The notes under the pieces are model-generated. The model saw nothing but the letters and a program-made list of their open reading frames with translations. It was not told the DNA's origin and did no database searches. Shown here piece by piece: positions 53,770 to 62,400 of a stretch of DNA of 64,000 nucleotides. A program made the translations under genes and the position numbers. Position 1 is the stretch's first letter, and each line of letters begins with the position of its first letter. The DNA is from Hyphomicrobiales bacterium (GTDB lineage: Bacteria; Pseudomonadota; Alphaproteobacteria; Rhizobiales; Rhizobiaceae): the NCBI GenBank assembly GCA_900466875.1, contig UBNQ01000019.1, forward strand, positions 119,628-183,627. The letters run 5' to 3'.

Positions 53770-54552
53770 TTACAGCCCGCTGCCGACGAACTGCCTGAGT
53801 TCGACGGTCTGCGGATCGTCGAGCATCGTGCCCTTGCCGGCCTCCCAGACACGGCCCTGATGCATGTAGACGACGAGATCGGCGACCTGCCGGGCAAAGG
53901 CCATTTCGTGGGTGACGAGAACCATGGTCATGCCGCCGGCCGCGAGCTTGCCGATGACGCGCAGAACCTCGCCCGTCAGCTCCGGATCAAGCGCGGACGT
54001 AACCTCGTCGAACAGCATCAGCTTCGGGCGCATGGCGAGCGAGCGGGCAATCGCGACACGCTGCTGCTGCCCACCGGACAGCTGTTCGGGATAGCTCAGA
54101 GCCTTGTCCGACAACCCGACCTGCTCCAGCACTTCGGCAGCCAAGGCGCGGCTTTCCGCAGCGTCGAGACCATTTACCTTTCTCGGTGCGAGCGTAACAT
54201 TCTGCTCGACTGTGAGATGCGGGAACAGATTGTAGCTCTGGAAGACGATGCCGACTTCCTTGCGCAGTTCCCGCAGTTCGAAATCGCGGGCGCGGAGATT
54301 ACGGCCGCAGACGGTCAGTTCACCGCCGTTAATCTTCTCCAGCCCGTTGATACAGCGCAGCGCGGTGCTCTTGCCCGATCCGCTTCGGCCGATCAGAGCC
54401 GCGACTTGGCCCGGCATGACATCGAGGTCGATGCCCTTCAGCACTTCCAGCGCGCCGAAACTTTTGTGTACGTCGCGAAACGAGACCATCGGCTGCGCAC
54501 CGTCTTGCGGCGCGACCGGGGTGTGGACGGAGTTCATGGAAATGACGGTCAT
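53770..54552 (-). CDS. Amino-acid-type ABC transporter ATP-binding protein
   Basis: A 260-aa GlnQ-type ATPase with Walker A IGRSGSGKSTALRCINGLEK, VFQSYNLFPHLTVEQNV, signature [20 protein letters not shown] and LMLFDEVTSALDPE (Walker B followed by Val rather than the usual Pro). I chose the ATG at 54552, which overlaps the preceding permease stop by 4 bp; the longer frame is antisense-type noise over the permease. It energises the importer with the two permeases upstream. Confidence 0.93.
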   Translation of the reverse strand: MTVISMNSVHTPVAPQDGAQPMVSFRDVHKSFGALEVLKGIDLDVMPGQVAALIGRSGSGKSTALRCINGLEKINGGELTVCGRNLRARDFELRELRKEVGIVFQSYNLFPHLTVEQNVTLAPRKVNGLDAAESRALAAEVLEQVGLSDKALSYPEQLSGGQQQRVAIARSLAMRPKLMLFDEVTSALDPELTGEVLRVIGKLAAGGMTMVLVTHEMAFARQVADLVVYMHQGRVWEAGKGTMLDDPQTVELRQFVGSGL

Positions 54553-55199
54553 GCGTTTCTCCTGTGAAGGCGCAGCTCGAACCGGCGGGCATACCGCGAC
54601 AGCGGGAAGCAGATGGCGAAATAGATCAGCGCCGCGGCGGTGAAGATGACGAAGGGCTTGAACGTGGCGTTGTTCAGGATCTTGGCCGAGTAGGTGAGAT
54701 CGAAGAAACCGATCACCACCGAATAGGAGGTGTTCTTGACGATCTGCACGAGGAAGCCGACCGTCGGCGGTACGGCAATGCGCAGGGCCTGCGGCAGGAT
54801 TACGTAGATGAAACGCTGCACGCTGGTGAGCGCCAGGCATTCCCCGGCTTCCCACTGGGTTTTCGGCACTGCCTGGATGCAGCCCTTCCAGATCTCGCCG
54901 AGATAGGCGCTGGAATAAAGCGTCATGGCGATCGCTGCGGCCACCAGCGCATTGACGTCGAAACCATAGATGCTGACGCCAAAATAGACGACGAACATGA
55001 TGACCGGCAAAGGAATGCCCTGCACGAACTGCACATAGGCACTTGAGACACGACAGAGGAACCAGCCGCGCGAAATGCGGGCAAGCGCCACCGGCAGGCC
55101 GACGATGGTGCCGCCGACAAACCCCATCAGGGAGAGGACGATGGTCCAAAAGGCGCCCTGAACCAGAAAGCCGTATTGATCGATGCTCACACCAAGCAT
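54549..55199 (-). CDS. Amino-acid-type ABC transporter permease
   Basis: A 216-aa HisQ/HisM-type permease with the coupling block AVPKTQWEAGECLALTSVQR and VILPQALRIAVPPTVGFLVQ, and several membrane segments (TIVLSLMGFVGGTIVGLPVA). It starts 46 bp after the previous permease and overlaps the ATPase gene. It forms half of a heterodimeric channel. Confidence 0.92.
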   Translation of the reverse strand: MLGVSIDQYGFLVQGAFWTIVLSLMGFVGGTIVGLPVALARISRGWFLCRVSSAYVQFVQGIPLPVIMFVVYFGVSIYGFDVNALVAAAIAMTLYSSAYLGEIWKGCIQAVPKTQWEAGECLALTSVQRFIYVILPQALRIAVPPTVGFLVQIVKNTSYSVVIGFFDLTYSAKILNNATFKPFVIFTAAALIYFAICFPLSRYARRFELRLHRRNA

Positions 55200-55245
55200 G
55201 GGCGATCTCCTTTCAGGCAGGCGGAAATAGAGGCGGGACAGTGGC

Positions 55246-55929
55246 TCATAGTGGCGTCCTCAGCTTGCGCAGGCGGGTGAAGGCAAGTTGCGCCGCGCCG
55301 TGAAGACAGAGCCGCAGCATGGTGGCGAGTGCGAGATAGAGCACCGCGATCACCAGATAGACGTCGAAGCCGCGGAAGGTGATCGACTGGACCTGATAAC
55401 CGACACCAGTCAGCTCCTCGACCGAAATCTGCGACATGATCGAGGTCGCCAGCATCATCAGGATGAACTGGCTGACCAGTGCCGGATAGACCAGTTCGGC
55501 GGCCTGCGGCAGCTGGATGCTCCAGAAAATCTGGCGGCGGGTCATGGCGAGACAGTTCGCCGCTTCCAGCTGGCCCTTGGGTATGGCCTGGAAGCCGGCC
55601 CGCATGATCTCCGCCGAATAGGCGCCGGTATTGATGACGAGTGCGATGACTGCCGCATTGAACGGTCCGATGCGGGCGCCGAGCACGGCCAGCCCGAAGA
55701 ACAGCCAGAACACCTGGATGATCAGCGGTGTGTTGCGGATCGCCTCAATGTAGATGGTGACAGCCGTCTGCAGCCAGCGCGGGCCGTAAAGCCGGCCGAC
55801 GGCGCAGGCCGTGCCGAGCGCAAAGCCCGGTAGGATCGAGACCACCGTCAACAGGATGGTCAGGCGTACGCCACTGATGATCTCGGATCGAAAGCTTTCG
55901 AGAAAGCTGAAATCGAACACATAGTCCAA
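55246..55929 (-). CDS. Amino-acid-type ABC transporter permease (TTG start)
   Basis: A 227-aa permease with LTILLTVVSILPGFALGTAC and the coupling block AIPKGQLEAANCLAMTRRQI then IQLPQAAELVYPALVSQF. No suitable ATG exists. I chose the TTG at 55929, 7 nt after GAGGAG, which gives the family length. It is first in the operon permease-permease-ATPase-binding protein-FAH, divergent from the UxaA-like gene. Confidence 0.88.
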   Translation of the reverse strand: MDYVFDFSFLESFRSEIISGVRLTILLTVVSILPGFALGTACAVGRLYGPRWLQTAVTIYIEAIRNTPLIIQVFWLFFGLAVLGARIGPFNAAVIALVINTGAYSAEIMRAGFQAIPKGQLEAANCLAMTRRQIFWSIQLPQAAELVYPALVSQFILMMLATSIMSQISVEELTGVGYQVQSITFRGFDVYLVIAVLYLALATMLRLCLHGAAQLAFTRLRKLRTPL

Positions 55930-56050
55930 ATTATTCCTCCTCCTCCCCATCAGGTCGGTTGCAGCGTGTTTCGTGTCGTCCTCCTCGACGGCACGAAACC
56001 GGAAAACTGCTCCGATTATTTTCCTTGACAGTTCGATGCCGTCAGTGAAA

Positions 56051-56071
56051 TGACTTTTGTCGACAAAGTCA
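56051..56071 (+). promoter_or_regulatory. Candidate operator upstream of the UxaA-like gene
   Basis: A perfect 12-bp palindrome TTTGTCGACAAA (56056-56067) is flanked by TGAC on the left and GTCA on the right with one extra T. It lies 23 bp before the start codon, in the divergent region between the importer and UxaA-like operons. A TTGACA -35-like hexamer is at 56025-56030. The FadR-type regulator encoded at 57670 is the likely binder. Confidence 0.55.
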
Positions 56072-56094
56072 ATTTCTTTCTTTGGGAGGATAAG

Positions 56095-57645
56095 ATGAAA
56101 ATTGATGTGCAGGCCGGCTCGAATATTCCAGCCGCCATTCTCTTGAATTCGCTGGATAATGTTGCCGTGGCACGACGCGAGATCGCGATTGGGGAGGCGT
56201 CCGGCGTCAACGGTATAGTGGCTGAAGCCGTCATTCCACGAGGTCACAAGATTGCGATCCGGCCCATTGCCAAGGGTGAGGCGGCGACGAAATACGGCCA
56301 GACGATCGGCATCGCCAGCTGCGATATTGCGCCGGGTGACCACGTTCATCTGCAGAACATCGCCATGCAGGACAGCGACGTGACGCACCATTTCTCGTCG
56401 CACGTTCCAGTGATCGATTTCGTGCCGGACGCCGAACGCCGCACCTTCGAAGGTTATCTGCGGCCGGACGGCCAGGTCGGCACCCGCAACTATATCGGCA
56501 TCATCTCGTCGGTGAACTGTTCCGCCACCGTGTCCCATGCGATTGCCGATCATTTCAACCGCGGCGGCGGCCTGAAAGGTTACGACAACATCGACGGCGT
56601 CGTTGCGCTGACGCACGGGCAGGGCTGCGCCATCGGTACCGGCACAGAAGGTTACGAATATCTGATCCGGACGCTGAACGGCTATGCGCGCAACCCGAAT
56701 TTTGCCGGCATCCTGATGATCGGGCTCGGTTGCGAAGTGAACCAGATCTCTCTGATTCAGGAAAAATACGGTTTGGAGGAGAGCCAGTTCCTCAGGACCA
56801 TGACGATCCAGCAACTTGGCGGCACCCGCAAGACGGTTGAGGTTGCTTCCGCGATCATCGTGGAAATGCTCGACGCGCTGAAAGGAGTGGAACGCACGAC
56901 CCAGCCGCTTTCCAAGCTGAAGCTGGCGCTGCAATGCGGCGGCTCGGATGGTTATTCCGGCATTTCCGCCAATCCCGCACTCGGCCATGCCTCCGATCTC
57001 CTGGTCAGGCACGGCGGTACGGCGGTCTTGAGCGAAACACCGGAAATCTACGGCGCCGAACATCTGTTGACCATGCGCGCGGTAAAGCCGGAAGTTGCGC
57101 AGAAGCTGATGGACCGGATCGAATGGTGGGGTGACTATACTTCGCGCCACGGTGCCGAACTCAACAACAATCCGTCGCACGGCAACAAGGCCGGCGGCCT
57201 GACGACGATCCTGGAAAAATCACTGGGCGCGGTCGCCAAGGGCGGTTCGATGCCGATGCAGGCGGTCTACGAATATGCTGAGATCATTGACGAAACCGGA
57301 TTCGTCTTCATGGATACGCCCGGTTATGATCCCGTTGCCGTGACTGGCCAGATTGCCGGGGGCTGCAACATGCTGATCTTCACCACCGGCCGTGGTTCCG
57401 TCTCTGGTTTCAAGCCGGTGCCGACGATCAAGGTTGCAACCAATACGGAAATGTTCGAACACATGAGCGAGGACATGGACGTCAATTGCGGCGATATCGT
57501 CAATGGGCGCGAGAGTATCGAGGACGCGGGTGAGCGAATATTCGAGACACTGATCGCGGTCGCATCGGGGCAGCGGACGCTGAGCGAAATCTATGACTAC
57601 GGCAATAATGAATTCGTGCCCTGGCAGCTTGGCGCGATCACCTGA
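56095..57645 (+). CDS. UxaA-family dehydratase/lyase (altronate dehydratase-like)
   Basis: A 516-aa single-chain protein with an N-terminal SAF domain (about 1-95: VPR-type AVIPRGHKIAIRPIAKGEA) and the large UxaA domain (GTRNYIGIISSVNCSATVSH, VVALTHGQGCAIGTGTEGYE, LMIGLGCEVNQISLI, ALQCGGSDGYSGISANPALG). Altronate and galactarate dehydratases and sulfolactate lyase (SuyAB) belong here, so a hydroxy acid loses water or sulfite. I chose the ATG at 56095 after GGGAGG; the 15 residues before it run through the operator. It is co-transcribed with the regulator gene that follows. The substrate is unknown. Confidence 0.85.
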   Translation: MKIDVQAGSNIPAAILLNSLDNVAVARREIAIGEASGVNGIVAEAVIPRGHKIAIRPIAKGEAATKYGQTIGIASCDIAPGDHVHLQNIAMQDSDVTHHFSSHVPVIDFVPDAERRTFEGYLRPDGQVGTRNYIGIISSVNCSATVSHAIADHFNRGGGLKGYDNIDGVVALTHGQGCAIGTGTEGYEYLIRTLNGYARNPNFAGILMIGLGCEVNQISLIQEKYGLEESQFLRTMTIQQLGGTRKTVEVASAIIVEMLDALKGVERTTQPLSKLKLALQCGGSDGYSGISANPALGHASDLLVRHGGTAVLSETPEIYGAEHLLTMRAVKPEVAQKLMDRIEWWGDYTSRHGAELNNNPSHGNKAGGLTTILEKSLGAVAKGGSMPMQAVYEYAEIIDETGFVFMDTPGYDPVAVTGQIAGGCNMLIFTTGRGSVSGFKPVPTIKVATNTEMFEHMSEDMDVNCGDIVNGRESIEDAGERIFETLIAVASGQRTLSEIYDYGNNEFVPWQLGAIT

Positions 57646-57669
57646 CGGCAGCCTGTAACGGAGAGGAAC

Positions 57670-58632
57670 TTGGAGCGACAGCCGGCCTATCGGCGCATAG
57701 CCGAACATCTCGATGGAGCGATCCGTGACGAGCGGATCGCCACCGGCGCGATCATCAAGATCGCCGAAGTCGCCAAGATTTTCGGGTCGAGCCGTTCTCC
57801 GGTGAAGCAGGCTTTCGAAATTCTGGAGGCGCAGGGCAGCGTGCGCCCCCATGACGGACAGGGATTTGTCGTTGGTAACGACAGCGAGCCTTTCCGTTTC
57901 ACGCTGACGGCCGATCACCTGACACTCGGCGATGGCAATGTGGATGCCAATCAGAGCGCCCATGACGCGCTTTATTTCAGGATCGAGCGCGAACTGATCC
58001 TGCATTCGATGTCCGGCCATCTGCGGGTCAACGAACTGGCGCTTGCGCGGCATTTCGGCATCGGCCGCACGGTGGCGCGCGATCTTATCTTTCGGGCCAA
58101 CAAGCTCGGTATCGTTGCGCGGGGGAATGGCGGTCACTGGCATATCGTCGGGCTGGATGTGGATCGTTGCCGTAATCTTTATGATCTGCGCCGGGTTCTT
58201 GAGCCGGTCGCACTCGAAGCGGCAACCTCTCTGATCCCGCGTGATGAACTCGAAGCCATGCTCGGCCGCCTTGGCGAAGCCATCGCAGTGTCACCTGCTC
58301 TCGATATCGTCGATCTCGATGGGCTGGAGAACGACCTGCACCAGCGATGCCTTGGATATTGCCCCAATCCGGAAATCATCGAAGCGCTTTCCCGCACCGC
58401 GCCGACCTATATCTGCGGCAAATACCTGCAGGTCACGTTATCGGACAATCCGACGATCGAAACCTTCATGCATGACCACAAGGAGATCATCTCCTTCATG
58501 CTCGAGGGTAAAAGCAGCGAAGCCGCGCAGCGGCTTCGAGAACATCTCGATCTTTCCTGCGGCCAGATCGTCGAGCGTCTGACGGAATATATCGAGACCC
58601 GGACGACGCCGGATGTCGAATATATCTGGTGA
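57670..58632 (+). CDS. GntR/FadR-type regulator with two winged-helix domains
   Basis: A 320-aa regulator. Residues about 5-70 form a GntR winged helix (YRRIAEHLDGAIRDERIATG, VAKIFGSSRSPVKQAFEIL). Residues about 95-155 look like a second one (ELILHSMSGHLRVNELALAR then HFGIGRTVARDLIFRANKLG). Residues about 165-305 are an FCD effector domain (LYDLRRVLEPVALEAATSLI, HDHKEIISFMLEGKSSEAAQ). Standard members have one winged helix and about 230-250 residues, so this is a longer variant. The start is TTG at 57670 with GGAG 6 nt upstream. It likely controls its own operon and perhaps the operons at 60853-62401. Confidence 0.85.
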   Translation: MERQPAYRRIAEHLDGAIRDERIATGAIIKIAEVAKIFGSSRSPVKQAFEILEAQGSVRPHDGQGFVVGNDSEPFRFTLTADHLTLGDGNVDANQSAHDALYFRIERELILHSMSGHLRVNELALARHFGIGRTVARDLIFRANKLGIVARGNGGHWHIVGLDVDRCRNLYDLRRVLEPVALEAATSLIPRDELEAMLGRLGEAIAVSPALDIVDLDGLENDLHQRCLGYCPNPEIIEALSRTAPTYICGKYLQVTLSDNPTIETFMHDHKEIISFMLEGKSSEAAQRLREHLDLSCGQIVERLTEYIETRTTPDVEYIW

Positions 58633-58722
58633 GGTTGTAAGCGTATCGGCGGGTGTTTTTTCGCATCAGCGGTCGAGTGGATCCGATGTCGAAGGGTAGG
58701 GGCATCCTGCGGCCTACAACGT

Positions 58723-58751
58723 AAAAAAAGCGGCACGATTGCTCGCGCCGC
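58723..58751 (-). terminator. Rho-independent terminator after the iron alcohol dehydrogenase gene
   Basis: On the minus strand a 9-bp stem (one G-U pair) closed by a GCAA tetraloop is followed by seven T. The arms are at 58730-58738 and 58743-58751, 24 bp past the gene's stop. The rest of 58633-58775 shows nothing else. Confidence 0.9.
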
Positions 58752-58775
58752 CTTTCCTCCTCCAGTAGCCTGTGA

Positions 58776-59897
58776 TCAGAAGCTGGCCCTGTAGATCGAG
58801 AGAACGTCATCGACGCTCATGTGGGCCGGATTGTTGTCCATCAGCCGACGAATGGCATGCGCGTCGGTTGCGAAACGCGGCAGGTCTTCTTCGGTCGCAC
58901 CATGTTTTGCGAGCGACATCTCGATGCCGAGATCGGTGCAGAATGCGTGTCCTGCGCCACTCAAATCCGCCTGCGACAAGCCTTTTCCGAAACCGAGCGC
59001 TTCCGCCACTTCGGCCGTTTTGTCGGCCACGACCGGCTGGTTGAAAGCCAGAACATGCGGAAACACGATGGCGTTGGCCAGCCCATGCGGCAGATGCAGA
59101 AGCGTGCCAAGCGGATAGGCGATTGCATGGCCCGCCGCCGTATTCACCGGCCCAAGGCAGATGCCGCCGTAATAGGAGGCAAGCATCAGACCTTCGCGGG
59201 CCTCCCGATCCGATCCGTCCTTGACGGCGCGGGCCAGAAATTTGCCGACGAGCGAAAAACCCATACGGGCAAACCCGTCGATCATCGGATGCGCGCGCTT
59301 GCTGGTAAACGCCTCGACGCAATGCGCCATGGCATCTACGCCGGTCGCGGCGGTGACAGCGGGCGGCACGGAATAGGTGAGTTCCGGGTCAAGCACTGCA
59401 AGATCAGCGATCAGATACGGGCTTTCGACGGCGATCTTGGCGCCCTTCACCGGATCGGTGATCAGTGAACGGATGCCGGCTTCCGAACCGGTGCCGGCCG
59501 TGGTGGCGATCTGCGCCAGTCGGGTCTTACGCCCTGCCACCTTGTTGGGGCCGGCAACATCGGCCAGCGTCTGTTCGCCATCCCAAAGGGCGGCCACCAG
59601 CTTGGCGACATCCATGACAGACCCGCCGCCGAGGCCGACGACGAGATCCGGCTTTGCCGCGCGCGCCGCATTGAGCGCCGCATCGAGCGTGGCGATTTCC
59701 GGCTCGCCGGGAATAGCATCGAACAGGGCAACCTTGCCCGGCAGTTTCAACCGGTCGACAAAACCGGCAGTGATCGGCGTGGCAATCACCAGCGTCGAGG
59801 AAACGTCGCCGGCCCAGGGACCGACCTCGCCGATCGTGCCGGCGCCGACGATCAGCCGCTTGGGCTGATGCAGGATGATGACGGGGGCGCTGCTCAT
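58776..59897 (-). CDS. Iron-containing alcohol dehydrogenase (group III)
   Basis: A 373-aa dehydrogenase with the NAD-binding [14 protein letters not shown] and [10 protein letters not shown], and metal ligands in [27 protein letters not shown] and [15 protein letters not shown]. It interconverts an alcohol and aldehyde or ketone, or reduces a maleylacetate-like acid. Its start overlaps the PdxA-like stop by 4 bp, so the two are coupled. It is the last gene of the sialidase-PdxA-ADH operon and ends at a strong terminator. The substrate is not readable. Confidence 0.9.
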   Translation of the reverse strand: MSSAPVIILHQPKRLIVGAGTIGEVGPWAGDVSSTLVIATPITAGFVDRLKLPGKVALFDAIPGEPEIATLDAALNAARAAKPDLVVGLGGGSVMDVAKLVAALWDGEQTLADVAGPNKVAGRKTRLAQIATTAGTGSEAGIRSLITDPVKGAKIAVESPYLIADLAVLDPELTYSVPPAVTAATGVDAMAHCVEAFTSKRAHPMIDGFARMGFSLVGKFLARAVKDGSDREAREGLMLASYYGGICLGPVNTAAGHAIAYPLGTLLHLPHGLANAIVFPHVLAFNQPVVADKTAEVAEALGFGKGLSQADLSGAGHAFCTDLGIEMSLAKHGATEEDLPRFATDAHAIRRLMDNNPAHMSVDDVLSIYRASF

Positions 59898-60853
59898 GCC
59901 TTGCCCCCTTTTCCGCCGGTTACCAGTTTGCGGGCATAGGCGATCGCTTCCAGCATGTTGCCATGGTTGGCGATGCCCTTGCCGGCAATATCGAAGGCGG
60001 TGCCGTGATCGACCGAGGTTCGGTCGATCGGCAGGTCGACGGAGACGTTGACCGCCGTATCGAAGGCAACGAGCTTGATCGGGATATGGCCCTGATCGTG
60101 GTACTGCGCGACCACCAGATCGAACGCGCCGGAATAGGCGCGGTGGAACACGGTGTCGGCCGAGATCGGGCCATAGGCATCGATGCCTTCGGCACGGGCT
60201 GCGGCAACGGCCGGCGCGATCTGCTCGTCATCTTCGGTGCCGAACAGGCCGTTTTCACCGCAATGCGGATTGATGCCGGCAACCGCGATGCGGGGCGCTG
60301 CATAACCGGTGCGCTTGAGGTGGTCGTTGCCCGCCTTGATCGTCGCCAGCACCCGTTCGGTGGTGGCGCGGCGGATCGCTTCCTGCAAGGACACGTGGGT
60401 GGAAACGTGGATGACCTTCAGCTTTTCCGAGGCCAGCAGCATGTAGGCGGCAGCCGATTTCGTCAGGCTGCGCAGCATGCCCGTGTGGCCGTCGTAATGA
60501 TGGCCGGCAAGGTTGAGCGCTTCCTTGTTGATGGGGGCCGTCACGATACAGCCGATCACGCCGGCTTCGGCATCGCGCACCGCCTTTTCGATGAAGCGGA
60601 AGGCCGCATCGCCGGCAACCGGTGACAGCGTGCCCCAGGGCAGTGGCGCGCCTTCGATCGGCAGGTCGACGACGTAAGGGGTCAAATCGATGTCGACGTT
60701 GAGCGCCTTTCGGGCCGCTTCCAGCGTCGGCAGATTGCCGTAGATGCGGGTGGCAGCACGGTCCGCGTCGCCCATTTCGGCCAGCGCCCGCACCGTGATT
60801 TCCGGTCCGACGCCGCACGGGTCACCCATGGTGATGCCGATGATATTGCTCAT
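59894..60853 (-). CDS. PdxA-family 4-phosphate dehydrogenase (PdxA2-like)
   Basis: A 319-aa dehydrogenase with [17 protein letters not shown], the metal and substrate blocks [43 protein letters not shown] and [20 protein letters not shown]. PdxA itself acts in pyridoxal phosphate synthesis. PdxA2 oxidises D-threonate- or D-erythronate-4-phosphate to dihydroxyacetone phosphate. The catabolic setting favours a PdxA2-like role, but no acid-sugar kinase is seen in the window. It starts 2 bp after the sialidase-like stop. Confidence 0.85.
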   Translation of the reverse strand: MSNIIGITMGDPCGVGPEITVRALAEMGDADRAATRIYGNLPTLEAARKALNVDIDLTPYVVDLPIEGAPLPWGTLSPVAGDAAFRFIEKAVRDAEAGVIGCIVTAPINKEALNLAGHHYDGHTGMLRSLTKSAAAYMLLASEKLKVIHVSTHVSLQEAIRRATTERVLATIKAGNDHLKRTGYAAPRIAVAGINPHCGENGLFGTEDDEQIAPAVAAARAEGIDAYGPISADTVFHRAYSGAFDLVVAQYHDQGHIPIKLVAFDTAVNVSVDLPIDRTSVDHGTAFDIAGKGIANHGNMLEAIAYARKLVTGGKGGKA

Positions 60854-60855
60854 GT

Positions 60856-62049
60856 TTATTCTCCCGCTTGTACAGCATCAGCCCAGCCCGGGGCCAGACG
60901 AACATATTTGATGGCGCGCCTGTAGTAGGTGTAGGCGATGTGAAGACTGCCGTCGGCGCCTTCCAGCAGCCACGGATAGGACATTTCCTTGTTGTGACCG
61001 TCGATGGAATTGTTCGACAGGCATGTGCCCGGACCATCCTCGACGAGGATCCGCTGCGAAAAACTCTTGGCTCCGTCATCGGAAATGCAGACGGAAACCG
61101 GCGCGCGCGGCACGCCCCAGATCGGCACGCAACCGCCATCCGGGCTGGCATCCGGGCGGTCGTCGTCCTCGCCCAACTCGTCGTAAAGCGAGGCGCGGCG
61201 GTCTGAAGACATCTCGGCATTGGTCGGGTTGCAGATCATCGCAACGCGGCCATCTTTCAGGGCGATCGCGGCGATCGAGGAATTGTTGTTGGGCACATCG
61301 GTCGCCTGCGGCACGGACCATGTATGGCCACCATCGGTGCTTTCGGTGCGATAGACGAAATCGGCCTGACGGCGGCGAAACACGGCCGCGAGCCTGTTTT
61401 CACCGATCGATACCGGGCTCATGTGCACGCAGCCGGTCGATTGATCGAGGTCTTCCAGCAACCATGTCTTGCCGCCATCCTGCGAAATGCCGACTGCAGC
61501 GCGGTCATGGCTGCCGTTCCATTTCTGGCCCGGACGCTGGATGCAGCGAAAGATCGGCAGAAGCCATGCACCGTCTTCCCGAACCACCAGCGGCGCGCGA
61601 ACAAAACAGCCGCGCGGCAGATCGAGATACTCTCCTTCACCTGCCGTCAGTTTGGTCGGGTCGGACGCGTCGCGCGAAATTTCCGCCATGCGGATACGGC
61701 ATTCGTCCTGATTGCCGGAAGGCTGCGAAGTGTGGAACAGAAACAGGCCGCCACTGGGCGCAGCAAACAGAACGGGGTTCTGCTCGGAATGGCTTGGATC
61801 AAAGCTCAGCCGCTGCGGTTCGCCCCACTGGTCGGACCTATCAGCCAGAACCGAAGCGAAGATCGAGATATCCGACTTTCCTTCGAGCGTGCCGCCGAAC
61901 CAGGCGCAGATCAGCGCGCCATCCTCGGCCAGATGCAGAAAGGATGCGTGGTTCTGGATCATCGGTGAAGCCAGCATGGCCTCGTGTCGTCCGTTGCCGG
62001 CAGCTTTCACTGCACCGGTCATGACGTTTGCAATCTGTTCAGGCGTCAT
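60856..62049 (-). CDS. Sialidase/BNR-repeat family protein (cytoplasmic)
   Basis: A 397-aa predicted beta-propeller of the BNR_2/sialidase-like group. Asp-box-type motifs are seen in [24 protein letters not shown] and [11 protein letters not shown], with the early [14 protein letters not shown] and [17 protein letters not shown] near the end. There is no signal peptide, so it would act on an imported glycoside or function outside true sialic-acid cleavage. GAGGAG precedes the ATG. It heads the operon with PdxA-like and iron-ADH genes, an unusual grouping. Confidence 0.82.
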   Translation of the reverse strand: MTPEQIANVMTGAVKAAGNGRHEAMLASPMIQNHASFLHLAEDGALICAWFGGTLEGKSDISIFASVLADRSDQWGEPQRLSFDPSHSEQNPVLFAAPSGGLFLFHTSQPSGNQDECRIRMAEISRDASDPTKLTAGEGEYLDLPRGCFVRAPLVVREDGAWLLPIFRCIQRPGQKWNGSHDRAAVGISQDGGKTWLLEDLDQSTGCVHMSPVSIGENRLAAVFRRRQADFVYRTESTDGGHTWSVPQATDVPNNNSSIAAIALKDGRVAMICNPTNAEMSSDRRASLYDELGEDDDRPDASPDGGCVPIWGVPRAPVSVCISDDGAKSFSQRILVEDGPGTCLSNNSIDGHNKEMSYPWLLEGADGSLHIAYTYYRRAIKYVRLAPGWADAVQAGE

Positions 62050-62400
62050 AAGGGTCTCCTCTTACCCACATGAAAATCATCCAAATAACAAAGTTGTCAA
62101 GTTTGAAAAAAATCGAAATTTGCCATTGACGATCTCGCTATACGATACATGTAATTGAAATATAATCGTTTTATGAAAGGCAATTTTGTACAAATTGATA
62201 GTTTTGAATATTTAATTTGACAAACTTAGCGATAAATCCGATGGTTTGCGCCAGCCCGCTCATGGCGACGAAAAGGACGGAGGCATCCCGACCGACGCAC
62301 AGGGTTCAAGGAGGAATGCCTTCAAATCGCGTGTGCCGAGCAGGCCGGAGCGAGACGAACAGCAAGCGGTGCGACCTGCACCCAGAGGGAGGAGAATGAC
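62050..62400. promoter_or_regulatory. Divergent AT-rich control region between sialidase-like and binding-protein genes
   Basis: No gene is seen here. CAATTT (62181-62186) and AAATTG (62192-62197) form an inverted repeat around TGTAC, containing TTGTACAA. Two related elements, AAGTTGTCAAGTTTG (62091-62105) and AATTTGACAAACTTA (62214-62228, similar in inverse orientation), flank it. The shared TTGT/ACAA theme recalls the site at 56056-56067, so one regulator may serve both. Confidence 0.45.

Noticed and set aside
55930..57180. 417-residue upstream extension of the permease frame
   Set aside because: It runs antisense through the UxaA-like gene. The TTG at 55929 with GAGGAG gives a normal permease.
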